From Spirosoma luteum DSM 19990 (GTDB lineage: Bacteria; Bacteroidota; Bacteroidia; Cytophagales; Spirosomataceae), in the NCBI RefSeq assembly GCF_000374065.1, contig NZ_KB893269.1, forward strand, positions 1 through 64,000: a DNA stretch of 64,000 nt. Direction: 5' to 3'. Below are positions 34,355 through 46,333 of this stretch, piece after piece (position 1 is the stretch's first letter; every line of letters begins with the position of its first letter). The translations under genes and the position numbers were made by a program. The notes below the pieces were generated by a model. It saw only the letters and a list, made by a program, of their open reading frames with translations, was not told the DNA's origin and searched no databases.

Positions 34355-36628
34355 ATGAAAACAACTAAAACTTCATATAGTAGTAGACGCTCTTTCCTCA
34401 AATCGTCTGCGCTGGCAGGAGGTGGTTTGATGCTTAGTTTAAGCTGGTTTTCTAAGGCGAAAGCGGTCGACAAACTACAGGAACTGAATCTGCCCGATCA
34501 ATGGTCAGAACTGACAGCCTATATCAAAATCACGCCCGATAACGTCGTTAAAATTCTTTGCCCTAACCCCGAATTTGGTCAGAACGTCATGACGTCGCTG
34601 CCCATGATTATTGCCGAGGAGTTAGAAGTAGACTGGAAGGCAGTAGTGGTCGAAATGGGGCCGCACGACAACACGAAATTAGGGCCGCAGTTTACGGGTG
34701 GCAGTAATTCGGTCAGAATGTACTGGAAACCCCTTCGGGAGGCCGGGGCAGCCGCCCGACAAATGCTCCGCGAAGCCGCAGCTCAAACGTGGAGTGTGCC
34801 GGTCGAAGAAGTTACAACAAAAGGAGGGTTGCTCATCCACGAAAAAACAATGAAAGTGGCTAAGTACGGCGAATTGGCCTCGAAAGCCGCCAAAATTCCC
34901 GTACCTAAGGATAGTAAACTTAAAGCCCCCAAGGATTTTACGATTGTAAGAAAACCGACGAAAAATGTCGAGGGCTTAAAAGTCGTTACCGGCAAACCGA
35001 TGTTCGGGCTGGATTATCGGGCTGACGGCATGCTCATCGCCATGATACAGCACCCGCCAGCCTTCGGGATGAAACTTAAATCGTTCGATGCGTCACAAAC
35101 GCTCAAAATGCCGGGCATCAAAGAGGTCTTCAGCCTGAAATTGTATGAAGACGGTTTTGAGCAGGGCGGTTTTGATACCCGCACTTTTAACGAGTTGCTT
35201 GTCGTGGTGGGCAAAACTACCTGGGAGGTGATGAATGCCCGCAAAAAGCTGAAGGTCCAGTGGGAGGCTGCGGGTGATACCAAAGATACTATGGGCGGTA
35301 GGCGTGGCAAAAAAGAGGTTACCGTTCCGGGCGGGCTTGAAAGTACTACTGCCCAGCTTGAAAAAATGGCGGAGTGGGCCAATAAACCGGCGCAGCAACT
35401 ACGGAAAGACGGCGACCCCGAGACGGCGTTTAAAAACGCGGCTCAGGTTATCGAACGTACCTATAATGCTCCATTTCTGGCTCATAACTGCATGGAGCCA
35501 ATGAACTTCTTCGCGCATGTTACCGACGAAAAAGCCGTGTTGGCAGGCCCGTTGCAGGCTCCGGGCTGGGTTGAACCTACTCTGTCGAAACTATTAAACC
35601 TGCCTGCCGATAAGATTGAGATTCAAATGACCCGGATGGGTGGGGGTTTTGGGCGTCGGGCCTACGGTCAATATGTCTATGAAGCGGCTCTGATATCCAA
35701 AAAAGTTAAAGCGCCTATCAAACTCATCTACACTCGCGAAGATGACATGACCTATGGCATCTACCGGCCGATGTACACGGCTACGTATCGCGCAGCTCTA
35801 GATGCCAATAAAAACCTGATAGCCTTCCATGTGAAAGGGGGTGGTATACCGGAGCATCCCATCCATGCCAATCGGTTTCCGGCCGGAGCGATTGAGAACT
35901 ACCTGGCCGAAGGCTGGGAGATTCCCTCCAACATAACCGTTGGTGCCTTCCGGGCCCCGCGTTCCAACTTCAACGCAGCCGCCGAGCAATCCTTCCTGGA
36001 TGAAGTGGCCGAGGCCATGGGCAAAGACCCCATTGAGTTCAGGCTGGAGCTTTTAAAACGGGCCAAAGAGAATCCGGTCGGTAAGAACAACGAATACGAT
36101 GCCGACCGGTATGCAGGTGTACTGACGTTGGTACGGGACAAATCGAACTGGAAGAAGGCGGGCGTCGCTACGTCAGGCAATGAGAAGTATCATCGGGGCG
36201 TAGCTGCTTATTTCTGTCATAACTCTTACGCGGCACACGTGGTCGATATGGTGACGCGGGATGGTCAGCCGTATGTGGAGCGGGTATTCAGTGCCATGGA
36301 CTGTGGTATCGTAGTAAACCCCGAATCGGCCAAAAATATGGTGCAGGGAGCGGTGGTCGACGGGATTGGCAATGCCTTCTATGGGGCTTTGACGCACAAA
36401 AACGGCGCTGCCGAGCAAAGCAACTTCCACAACTACCGCCTGATTCGGCATAATGAGGCTCCCAAACAGATTGAGGTCTACTTTGTCGAAAACGACATCG
36501 ACCCGACCGGCTTAGGCGAGCCACCTTTCCCCCCGGTATTTGGCGCAGTAGCCAATGCCTTGTATAAAAACACAGGCAAACGGCAGTACAATCAGCCGTT
36601 TAAGACAGACCCGGAAAAGCGGATTTGA
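34355..36628 (+). CDS. Molybdopterin-binding subunit of a xanthine dehydrogenase-family hydroxylase
   Basis: The 757-residue large subunit starts with a Tat signal (SSRRSFLKSSALAGGG, twin Arg at 11-12), so the enzyme is exported folded with its cofactor; the small subunit would travel with it. Visible family motifs are GGGFGRRAYGQYVYEAA, GAFRAPRSNFNAAAEQSFLDE and the late GLGEPPFPPVFGAVANAL, where Glu of GLGEPP is the catalytic base. This layout with an IorA-like partner matches isoquinoline 1-oxidoreductase beta-like proteins. No XdhC/CoxI cofactor-inserting gene is in the window. Confidence 0.93.
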   Translation: MKTTKTSYSSRRSFLKSSALAGGGLMLSLSWFSKAKAVDKLQELNLPDQWSELTAYIKITPDNVVKILCPNPEFGQNVMTSLPMIIAEELEVDWKAVVVEMGPHDNTKLGPQFTGGSNSVRMYWKPLREAGAAARQMLREAAAQTWSVPVEEVTTKGGLLIHEKTMKVAKYGELASKAAKIPVPKDSKLKAPKDFTIVRKPTKNVEGLKVVTGKPMFGLDYRADGMLIAMIQHPPAFGMKLKSFDASQTLKMPGIKEVFSLKLYEDGFEQGGFDTRTFNELLVVVGKTTWEVMNARKKLKVQWEAAGDTKDTMGGRRGKKEVTVPGGLESTTAQLEKMAEWANKPAQQLRKDGDPETAFKNAAQVIERTYNAPFLAHNCMEPMNFFAHVTDEKAVLAGPLQAPGWVEPTLSKLLNLPADKIEIQMTRMGGGFGRRAYGQYVYEAALISKKVKAPIKLIYTREDDMTYGIYRPMYTATYRAALDANKNLIAFHVKGGGIPEHPIHANRFPAGAIENYLAEGWEIPSNITVGAFRAPRSNFNAAAEQSFLDEVAEAMGKDPIEFRLELLKRAKENPVGKNNEYDADRYAGVLTLVRDKSNWKKAGVATSGNEKYHRGVAAYFCHNSYAAHVVDMVTRDGQPYVERVFSAMDCGIVVNPESAKNMVQGAVVDGIGNAFYGALTHKNGAAEQSNFHNYRLIRHNEAPKQIEVYFVENDIDPTGLGEPPFPPVFGAVANALYKNTGKRQYNQPFKTDPEKRI

Positions 36629-36640
36629 GGGCTTATTGAT

Positions 36641-36691
36641 TCAATGCAACGAGCCGGAACCGATCTAATCGGTTCCGGCTCGTTGCATTGA
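36641..36691. terminator. Strong bidirectional terminator
   Basis: A 24-bp perfect stem (36641-36664 with 36668-36691) with a three-base loop lies between the convergent hydroxylase gene and AraC gene. There is no long T-run, but the stem is GC-rich and very stable. Confidence 0.85.
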
Positions 36692-36719
36692 GGGAAGTGC
36701 AGTTCAGTCTTTTAAATCG

Positions 36720-37631
36720 TTAGGAAGCATTCGCATCAGCAGTCCGACGGTATTCGTTGGGCGATTGTCCGACCCGCTGTTTGAATAACCGCATGAAATG
36801 CTGGGGGTACTTGAAGCCTAGTTCATAGGCAACCTGGCTAACCGATTTGCTGTGGTCAAACATCCGCTCTTTGGCCACATCCATCACCTTCGCCTGAATG
36901 TATTCCTGAGCCGACTGGCCCGTTTCTTTCTTTACCAGGTCGCCAAAATAATTGGCCGACAGATTTAGTTCACCCGCACAATAGCCTACCGAAGGCAAGC
37001 CCATCAGTTGCGGCTTATCAGTCTGGTAATAGGCATTTAGCAACTGCTCAAACCGTTCTAGTATGCCTTTGTGGGCATTATCACGGGTGATGAACTGGCG
37101 CTCGTAAAAACGGACGCAGTAGTTCAGAAACAGTTCAATGTTGGATACAATCAACCGCTTGCTGTGCTTGTCAATGGCATGCTCCAGTTCGTAGTCGATT
37201 TTAGCAAAGCAGTCCAGAACCAGCTGCCTTTCCCGATTGGACAGATGCAGGGCTTCATTGGATTGGTAGCCAAAGAAGGTGTAGTCCTGAATATGCCGCC
37301 CCAGGGCTGTTCCATGGATTAGATCGGGGTGAAAGATCAGCGCATAGCCTTTGGGCTGATACGTCTCGCTGTTGCTGTTCATGCCCGCCACCTGGCCGGG
37401 TGCCAGAAAAACCAGGGTTCCTTCCTGGTAATCATAGGTATGCCGACCATACACCAGATCACCGCACTTGACATCTTTAAGGAAGATGGTGTAAAAGCCG
37501 AAATACATTCGGGAACCCTGTCTGGGGTCTGCCTTCGACAAGTCCACCACACTCACCAGCGGGTGGCGTGTTTCGTTGTTATTAAAGACGTTGTAATCGT
37601 TTATGGTCTCAAATCGGCGCAGGATATCCAT
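36720..37631 (-). CDS. AraC family transcriptional regulator
   Basis: The 303-residue regulator has an N-terminal cupin-like sensor (VKCGDLVYGRHTYDYQEGTLVFLAPGQVAG, about residues 54-83) and a C-terminal AraC domain with YCAGELNLSANYFGDLVKKETGQ and SVSQVAYELGFKYPQHFMRLFKQRVGQSPNEYR. It is divergent from the aldo-keto reductase gene and probably activates it through the site at 37723-37740. It is a close relative of the protein at 26816-27724. Confidence 0.93.
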   Translation of the reverse strand: MDILRRFETINDYNVFNNNETRHPLVSVVDLSKADPRQGSRMYFGFYTIFLKDVKCGDLVYGRHTYDYQEGTLVFLAPGQVAGMNSNSETYQPKGYALIFHPDLIHGTALGRHIQDYTFFGYQSNEALHLSNRERQLVLDCFAKIDYELEHAIDKHSKRLIVSNIELFLNYCVRFYERQFITRDNAHKGILERFEQLLNAYYQTDKPQLMGLPSVGYCAGELNLSANYFGDLVKKETGQSAQEYIQAKVMDVAKERMFDHSKSVSQVAYELGFKYPQHFMRLFKQRVGQSPNEYRRTADANAS

Positions 37632-37722
37632 AGCACAGTGGTTTATCTACTTCAAAATTAGCGCTTTCCTGATACGTTACCTGGTGCGTAAACCGCAATC
37701 AGTAATAATGGTTGTACTATCC

Positions 37723-38638
<916 letters not shown>

Positions 38639-38688
38639 ATCACGCGTATAAGAAATATAACAAACCAGTATAAACGGATAAAATCAGT

Positions 38689-39156
38689 ATGAAAGCAATC
38701 ATTCTAGGACTGTGTTTCTTTAGCATGGGCATCCTATCGGCCACTGCTCAAACAAATTCTTCGGCAGGCACTCCCACAACTGCCGAACAGGAAATTATAC
38801 AGCTCTCCAAAATCAAATGGCAGTGGATGTCCGATAAGAATGTGGATAAGCTAACTGCCTTGTTCGATGAGAAATCGATGTTTGTCCACATGGGTGGCAG
38901 TTGGGGCAAGAGCCGGGAACTGGAGGTCATTAAAAGCGGAAACATCTGGTATAAGCAAGCGAAAGTTTATTCAACGACAGTCAATATGATTGGCAACACG
39001 GCCATCCTGTTAAGTGACATTGACCTGGTGGCCGTTGTGGGCGGAAATGAAGTTACCAATCCCTTTATGGTGACGGAGGTATATGTGGCCCAAAACGGCA
39101 AATGGACCATGGGCCAACTCTCGTTCTCCAGGCTGATGAGGCCCGTTAAAAACTAA
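38689..39156 (+). CDS. Exported NTF2-like (DUF4440) protein, copy 1
   Basis: The 155-residue protein has a signal peptide (GLCFFSMGILSATAQ) and an NTF2/DUF4440 fold: EQEIIQLSKIKWQWMSDKNVDKLTALFDEKSMFVHMGG, then GKSRELEVIKSGNIWYK, and beta strands ending GKWTMGQLSFSRLM. These folds bind small ligands or act as accessory proteins; no catalytic residues can be assigned. It is closely related to the next gene and evidently arose by tandem duplication. Confidence 0.85.
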   Translation: MKAIILGLCFFSMGILSATAQTNSSAGTPTTAEQEIIQLSKIKWQWMSDKNVDKLTALFDEKSMFVHMGGSWGKSRELEVIKSGNIWYKQAKVYSTTVNMIGNTAILLSDIDLVAVVGGNEVTNPFMVTEVYVAQNGKWTMGQLSFSRLMRPVKN

Positions 39157-39254
39157 CCCCGTTGACGCCGTCCGCACTACAAGCGTCGTGAACACGGAAA
39201 GTTGGCATGTACAGATAACCAGATAAGTAGTTAACCCTTTACATCAATCGCTCT

Positions 39255-39719
39255 ATGAAAGCATCAATTCTCGGCCTGTGTTTCTTACTGATGGGTATGC
39301 AGGTATCCTTCGCTCAGCCCCCAAAAACAGGCACGAACGCCGAGCAGGAAATCAGTACGCTCTCGAAGCAGAAATGGCAGTGGATGTCCGACAAGAATGT
39401 GGACAAGCTGGCTCAACTCTTCGATGACAAGGCCAAATTTGTTCATATGAGTGGTACCTGGAAAAAGGCCGAAGAGCTCGACGTCATTAAAACCGGAAGC
39501 ATCTGGTACAAGAAAGCGGATGTGTACGATACGGCGGTAGAGATTGCTGACAACACCGCCATCATCTGGAGTCGTATTACGCTGACCGCTGTGGTCCGGG
39601 GTAATGACGCCGTGACTGAATTTACCGTGACTGAGGTCTATAAAAAAGCAGGGAACGACTGGAAACTATTAGCCCTGACATTTAGCAGTGTACGGGACAC
39701 CCATGCGATTAAGCATTAA
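39255..39719 (+). CDS. Exported NTF2-like (DUF4440) protein, copy 2
   Basis: A 154-residue paralogue of the preceding gene, sharing KWQWMSDKNVDKL, FVHM, ELDVIKTGSIWYK and the same signal peptide style (GLCFLLMGMQVSFAQ). The two differ mainly in the strand region after residue 90 and in the C-terminus (TFSSVRDTHAIKH). They are 98 bases apart in the same direction. A periplasmic role beside the exported flavodoxin is inference from order. Confidence 0.85.
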   Translation: MKASILGLCFLLMGMQVSFAQPPKTGTNAEQEISTLSKQKWQWMSDKNVDKLAQLFDDKAKFVHMSGTWKKAEELDVIKTGSIWYKKADVYDTAVEIADNTAIIWSRITLTAVVRGNDAVTEFTVTEVYKKAGNDWKLLALTFSSVRDTHAIKH

Positions 39720-39774
39720 CCAGGTGGCTTGTTGTCACGCGATTGAGGTAGTTGCCAGTTAAAATTGGAACAAT

Positions 39775-41414
<1,640 letters not shown>

Positions 41415-41514
41415 TGAAAATTCAGATCAAGAGGGCAAGGCAGCGGTCTGTCCACCGGCTTTGGTATGGAAATTCGACCGGGAAGTCCCCGGATTTACCC
41501 CAGAATGTATATAC

Positions 41515-41552
41515 GTTTCTACCTGCTCATGCAGGGTTGAGCAGGTAGAAAC
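41515..41552 (+). terminator. Terminator-like hairpin after the redox cluster
   Basis: GTTTCTACCTGCTCA (41515-41529) pairs perfectly with 41538-41552 across an eight-base loop. It lies 101 bases after the aldo-keto reductase stop. The T-run is absent. Confidence 0.65.
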
Positions 41553-41574
41553 CCTCGTGGAAGAACAGGAATAA

Positions 41575-41715
41575 CTACCCTTCTCGAAGGCAAGGTTGCT
41601 CAATTAAAATAACCTGGCGGGGCTTCATAAATGCCATCGAGCCGGTCTCATGATCGAACCGGGTGCGGCCGTAGCGGATATAAATAGAACAGTTGGGGAA
41701 GTGTTTACCGTCCAT
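41575..41715 (-). pseudogene. AraC regulator remnant (sensor-domain fragment)
   Basis: A 46-codon open frame (ATG 41715 to TAG 41577-41575) reads IRYGRTRFDHETGSMAFMKPRQVILIEQ, the beta strands of the AraC cupin-like domain (compare KYGQQPYDFDEGVMVFLAPGQVL at 26816-27724). The rest of such a gene is absent on both sides. It is a fourth trace of the same regulator group in this region. Translation as a tiny protein cannot be excluded. Confidence 0.5.
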
Positions 41716-41731
41716 TGCGGCAGGTACAGGC

Positions 41732-43348
41732 TTAATTGACCTGGCTCGCCTGTTTGCTTACAATAGGTTTTCCGTTACGGCGGCTCAGGCGCACCTCCTG
41801 AAGTTCGTACGTAATGCCCTGCACCTTTGCCGTTTCCTGGTAATCGTAAAGCATGTTATAGATGTCGTGGTCGATGAACGGGGCTTTACTGCCATCAATC
41901 AACACGGTATCGCCGGGTTTAAGCGAGCCTAATGCTTCTTTCAGCTGCGGCTTGCTCAGGAAGTACAGGTCTTTCTCAAACACAATGGTCACCTGCTTTC
42001 CCTCCCGGGTCAGGTGAAAGGTCGTCTGGAAATTAGTGTAGAGCACAAAGATTATTCCTACCACCGTGCCCACCGCAATACCGATCAGCAGGTCGGTGAA
42101 AATAATGCCGACTACCGTTACTATGAATGGAATGAACTGGTTCCAGCCATCCTGGTACGTTTTTTTGAAAATAGCTGGTTTAGCCAGTTTGTAGCCTACC
42201 ATAATCAGTACGGCTGCTAGGCAGGACAGCGGAATCTGGTTAAGCAGGGCACCCCCCAGAAAAACCGCCAGCAGTAGCAGTACACCGTGCAGGATGGCAG
42301 ACACCCGGGTGCGCGCTCCCCCATATACGTTAGCCGATGTACGAACCACCACCGACGTAACGGGCAATCCGCCAATCATCCCCGACAGCATATTGCCAAT
42401 GCCCTGAGCGATCAGTTCCTGATTGGTTGATGACACGCGTTTGGCCGAGTCGAGCCGGTCGGATGCTTCGAGGTTCAACAGGGTTTCCAGGCTGGCTACC
42501 AGGGCAATGGTGGCCGCTATCCCGTAAATCTGCGGGTTTGCCAACATGCTGAAATCGGGGAAATCAAAGATGGAAAAGAGGCTTTTTCCCGGCGCAATGA
42601 TAGGAATCTGCACCATGTGCTGCTGGGCCGTATCGCCCAGGTACCAGCCGGGTACCGCCACCCGGAAATACTCGTTGAGTGCTATTCCCAGTATCACTAC
42701 CACCAGAGCCGCCGGGAAGTTTTTAATGAGCGGGCGTTTATCGCGACTGGTCAGTTTCTCCCAGCCAATCAGAAAGCCCAGCGAAAGAACACTGATCACA
42801 ACCGCCCCGGGACTGGCCGTTTCCACCGCCCGGTATAGTTCAGACAGCGTATTCTCCCCATCGGCCAGTTGCTGAAACTCATAGTCGCCTTCGTAATCAT
42901 TATCGCGCCCCAGCGCGTGCGGAATTTGTTTCAGGATAATAACGATGCCGATGGCCACCAGCATCCCTTTAATCACACTATCGGGAAAGAAACCACTGAA
43001 GCGACCGGCTTTTATCAATCCCAGGATGAACTGCATCAGGCCCGCCAGCACAACGGCTACCAGAAATGCTTCGTAAGACCCTACCTTTGTAATGGCGTCG
43101 GCCACGATTACGGCCAGACCGGCAGCGGGGCCGCTCACGCTGATTTCCGAACCCGAAAATAACCCAACCACAATGCCGCCGATCACACCGGCCACCAGGC
43201 CCGAAAATAACGGAGCACCCGATGCCAGGGCAATGCCCAGGCAAAGGGGCAGGGCAACAAGAAACACCGACAGACCGGACGGAAGATCCTGACGAAAGTA
43301 AACAGAGCGATAATCCCGGAGGGTACGAAAAGGGGTAAACAGTTGCAT
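41732..43348 (-). CDS. SulP family anion transporter
   Basis: A 538-residue inner-membrane transporter with 12 to 14 hydrophobic segments between residues 15 and 425 and a C-terminal STAS domain (about 430-520, with GDTVLIDGSKAPFIDHDIYNML). The start FRTLRDYRSVYFRQDLPSGLSVFLVALPLCLGIALASGAP is the SulP signature region. Members carry sulfate or bicarbonate; relatives with this N-terminus include BicA-like bicarbonate transporters, so the substrate is open. Confidence 0.93.
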   Translation of the reverse strand: MQLFTPFRTLRDYRSVYFRQDLPSGLSVFLVALPLCLGIALASGAPLFSGLVAGVIGGIVVGLFSGSEISVSGPAAGLAVIVADAITKVGSYEAFLVAVVLAGLMQFILGLIKAGRFSGFFPDSVIKGMLVAIGIVIILKQIPHALGRDNDYEGDYEFQQLADGENTLSELYRAVETASPGAVVISVLSLGFLIGWEKLTSRDKRPLIKNFPAALVVVILGIALNEYFRVAVPGWYLGDTAQQHMVQIPIIAPGKSLFSIFDFPDFSMLANPQIYGIAATIALVASLETLLNLEASDRLDSAKRVSSTNQELIAQGIGNMLSGMIGGLPVTSVVVRTSANVYGGARTRVSAILHGVLLLLAVFLGGALLNQIPLSCLAAVLIMVGYKLAKPAIFKKTYQDGWNQFIPFIVTVVGIIFTDLLIGIAVGTVVGIIFVLYTNFQTTFHLTREGKQVTIVFEKDLYFLSKPQLKEALGSLKPGDTVLIDGSKAPFIDHDIYNMLYDYQETAKVQGITYELQEVRLSRRNGKPIVSKQASQVN

Positions 43349-43540
43349 AAAAGTATATTGACCGTGTTGGTATTGTGGTTATAGGACGTAGACTGCTAGT
43401 ATGAAGCTGTTCAGGGTTTCACTTTCTGCTTAATTTTAAGCGTATGTAAGGGGCGATTTTTTGTCATTTCCTGAAATCATAAACAGCTACTATCATTCAA
43501 AGGTACAAATAGATTAAAACAAGATTAAAATAACTTTATA

Positions 43541-44761
43541 TTGATTCCACTAACCGACGCTGAAAAATCATTCATACGGGAAAACCTGTCTACCGATGTC
43601 CGGTCATTGCTACTCCGCAGTCATCCCGTTGGTACGGACATCAGGAAACTGGTGGCTCAGGTACTGGCCCGCCAGAAAGCCCGCGATAAACTGCCGGCCT
43701 GGTATGCGACGGATGCACTGATATTTCCCCCGGCGTTATCGATAGAGCAGGCTTCCTCGGAACGCACGGCCCGGTATAAGGCATCGCTGGTGCAGGGCGC
43801 ATTACTGGTTGATGTTACGGGTGGGATGGGGGTTGATACCCTGGCTTTCTCCCGCCGTACGGGCCGCGTTGTGTACGTAGAACAGCAACCCGAACTGGTT
43901 GAACACGCCCGCTATAACCTGCCGCTGCTGGGCGTGACCAATGCCGAATACCTGATAGGGGATGGGCTACGAATGCTCGACGGGATTACGGCCGCCAGTC
44001 CCGAAAAAAAGGCCGACTGGCTCTACCTCGATCCGCACCGGCGCGATGAGCAGGGCGGTAAAGTAGTGAAACTGGACGACTGCGAACCCGACATTACCCA
44101 GCCGGGCGAACTGGATCGGTTGCTACGGTACACCCGTAAAATTATGGTGAAGGTTTCCCCGCTGCTGGACATTGATTTAGCCCTGAAACAGCTTAACAGC
44201 CGGGTAGAAACGGTGCATATTATAGCGGTACAGGGAGAAGTGAAGGAGTTGTTATTTGTTATTGGGAATCAGGTTGTTGACAAGAATGATGTTAAATTTA
44301 ACACTGTTAACCTGCTGCCGGATGCGGTAGTTGATTTACAGTTTCACTGGCAGGAGGAATTATCCGCAACCGTTGACTTTGGTAACCCCCGAACGTATCT
44401 GTACGAACCCAATGCCGCCGTACTGAAGGCAGGTGCTTTTCGGGTAACAGCCGCTCGATATGGTTTGGTTAAACTAGCCCCCAATAGCCATTTGTATACC
44501 AGTGATAGCCTGAAGCCTGATTTCCCCGGTCGAATATTTATACTTAACGAACTAATCAAACCCGACAAAAACACCCTTAAAAAGCATATTCCCGACCTGA
44601 AAGCCAACCTGACTACCCGAAACTTTCCGCAGTCCGTAGCGGAACTGCGGAAAAAATTATCTTTACGGGAAGGGGGGGGGATTTACATTTTTGCCACCAC
44701 CCTGCTGAACGGGGACAAGCGCCTGTTAATTACCCAAAAGGCAGACCTTGTTCAAGCGTAA
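43541..44761 (+). CDS. SAM-dependent methyltransferase with THUMP-like domain
   Basis: The 406-residue protein has a class I methyltransferase core: motif I LLVDVTGGMGVDTLAF (88-103), acidic loop VYVEQQPELVEHARYN, and DPHRRD (164-169) as motif IV. A C-terminal THUMP-like region ends in GGIYIFATTLLNGDKRLLI. In Bacteroidota this family is annotated as a putative RNA methyltransferase. The start is TTG 43541: an in-frame TAA lies just upstream (43529-43531) and the first in-frame ATG would delete the N-terminal helices, so a rare start is most likely. Confidence 0.85.
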   Translation: MIPLTDAEKSFIRENLSTDVRSLLLRSHPVGTDIRKLVAQVLARQKARDKLPAWYATDALIFPPALSIEQASSERTARYKASLVQGALLVDVTGGMGVDTLAFSRRTGRVVYVEQQPELVEHARYNLPLLGVTNAEYLIGDGLRMLDGITAASPEKKADWLYLDPHRRDEQGGKVVKLDDCEPDITQPGELDRLLRYTRKIMVKVSPLLDIDLALKQLNSRVETVHIIAVQGEVKELLFVIGNQVVDKNDVKFNTVNLLPDAVVDLQFHWQEELSATVDFGNPRTYLYEPNAAVLKAGAFRVTAARYGLVKLAPNSHLYTSDSLKPDFPGRIFILNELIKPDKNTLKKHIPDLKANLTTRNFPQSVAELRKKLSLREGGGIYIFATTLLNGDKRLLITQKADLVQA

Positions 44762-44808
44762 ACCGAGTTACATACCTAGTTAGTTAACCTTTAAATCAGA
44801 CCGTAACC

Positions 44809-45492
44809 ATGATACCATATGTGCAGTTTATACTACTCGGCTGTTTATTGACAGTCTGCAATTGTAGTCACGCTCAAACCGTTTACGCGGGTGAAAGTAC
44901 GGTTGACAAGGGTAAAATTTCGGGGCTATACCTGACCCTCCAGGGAGATGGGAAGCAAATTGAAAAAGATTGGGAGACCCAACTCCAGAAGTACGGACGC
45001 GTATCAGCTTCGCGGGGCACCTACCGCGTTCCTACTGCCAGCATACCATCCATATCATCGGAACCCATAAACCTGGTCAGTACCGTAAAATCATCGCGTA
45101 CATCGGCTACCATTTTTGCCGCGTTTGACCTGGGGAGTGGTAATTACGTAACAACGGGTGGAACCGGGTATTCCGGCGCTGAAGAACTACTCAAAAACTT
45201 TAGTGGTAGCACCCTCTACCAACAGGAAGTACGAGGGGCGCAGGGGAGTTTTGACGAGGCCCAGAAAAATCGCCAGAAACTGGTTCGCAACGGCGAGCGA
45301 CTTCAGCGTGCCATCGAGCAGAACGCCAAAGAAAAAGAGCGGCTGCTGAAACGAATGGAGGACAACGACAAAGAACTGGTACAGCTACAGAAGGATACGG
45401 AAACCAATAAAACCGAACAGGAGAAAGCCCTTCTGGAACTGGAAAGCCGAAAGAGTAATGTAGAAGCAGTAAAAGCAAAGAGCAGCAATTAA
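44809..45492 (+). CDS. Secreted coiled-coil protein, unknown function
   Basis: The 227-residue product has a signal peptide (FILLGCLLTVCNCSHAQ), a globular middle with GESTVDKGKISGLYLTLQGDGKQIEKDWETQL, and from about residue 150 a long charged coiled coil (QRAIEQNAKEKERLLKRMEDN and beyond). It has no catalytic motif. The layout suggests a periplasmic or surface structural protein. It follows the methyltransferase by 47 bases. Confidence 0.7.
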   Translation: MIPYVQFILLGCLLTVCNCSHAQTVYAGESTVDKGKISGLYLTLQGDGKQIEKDWETQLQKYGRVSASRGTYRVPTASIPSISSEPINLVSTVKSSRTSATIFAAFDLGSGNYVTTGGTGYSGAEELLKNFSGSTLYQQEVRGAQGSFDEAQKNRQKLVRNGERLQRAIEQNAKEKERLLKRMEDNDKELVQLQKDTETNKTEQEKALLELESRKSNVEAVKAKSSN

Positions 45493-45660
45493 TACCCCGG
45501 GTCTGGTAAGGTGTTACTACGTATACCTACTGTGGCTAATCAATGCTACGTTTGCCAGCCTTATGGGAATATAATCTCCTGTTTAAGCTGTGATTACGCC
45601 ATCTGATAAATTTATTTGACATAAGCGGCTACTATTTCTATACAGTATAGTATTATTACA

Positions 45661-45698
45661 AAATAATTTGTAATTACCAATCCATAAATAATTTGTAA
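45661..45698 (+). promoter_or_regulatory. Direct repeats upstream of the sigma factor gene
   Basis: AAATAATTTGTAA occurs at 45661-45673 and again at 45686-45698, 25 bases apart, ending 15 bases before the sigma factor ATG. The first copy overlaps a palindrome ATTACAAA-ATAA-TTTGTAAT. ATAATTTG is close to a -7 box. The pair may be the promoter with a regulator site. Confidence 0.45.
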
Positions 45699-45712
45699 CT
45701 CCTCATGCAGAT

Positions 45713-46267
45713 ATGGATACAGCTATGACAGACGAAGAAATGATTCGTCACTATCTACCCCATAACACAACCCAATGCTTTGAAACACTCTACAATCGTT
45801 ATGTAAATAAAGTCTACCACCGATGTTTGCAAATGACAAAGGATTCGGACAAAGCGGAAGATTTTACCCAGGATATCTTTATAAAAGTATTTGGTAAACT
45901 GGAGGGGTTTCAGCAACGGTCCAGCTTCTCGACCTGGCTTTACTCCATCTCGTATAACTACTGCGCTGACCAGCTGCGCCTGGCCAAACGATTTTCCACG
46001 ACGCAACTGGAAGAGAGCCACGAGAGCACTACGTACGAAGACTCCATGGAAACGCAGTTGCGGGAAGAAACCTATCAGGTCATGCAACAGGTTATCGGCA
46101 CTTTATCCGCTCAGGAACGCACTATCCTGCGGCTGAAATACGAAGACGGACTGAGCATTGATGAAATTGCCCAGCTGTATGACCTTAAGATAAGTGCGGT
46201 CAAAATGAGACTAAAGCGAAGCCGGGCAAAAGTGCAGCAGCTTTGTACACAGCGATTTAGCGATTAA
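45713..46267 (+). CDS. RNA polymerase sigma factor (ECF type)
   Basis: The 184-residue protein contains region 2 (FETLYNRYVNKVYHRCLQMTKDSDKAEDFTQDIFIKVFGKL, about 23-63; FSTWLYSISYNYCADQLR) and region 4 (LSAQERTILRLKYEDGLSIDEIAQLYDLKISAVKMRLKRSR, about 130-170). It is an extracytoplasmic-function type by size. No anti-sigma gene is adjacent, which is unusual. The gene ends at a terminator shared with the convergent murF-alr gene. Confidence 0.93.
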   Translation: MDTAMTDEEMIRHYLPHNTTQCFETLYNRYVNKVYHRCLQMTKDSDKAEDFTQDIFIKVFGKLEGFQQRSSFSTWLYSISYNYCADQLRLAKRFSTTQLEESHESTTYEDSMETQLREETYQVMQQVIGTLSAQERTILRLKYEDGLSIDEIAQLYDLKISAVKMRLKRSRAKVQQLCTQRFSD

Positions 46268-46333
46268 CCAATTAGTGCGGCCACCGGTTGGGCGAATACG
46301 ATAGTACTGGTTTTATTTTCTCTTACTGAAAAG

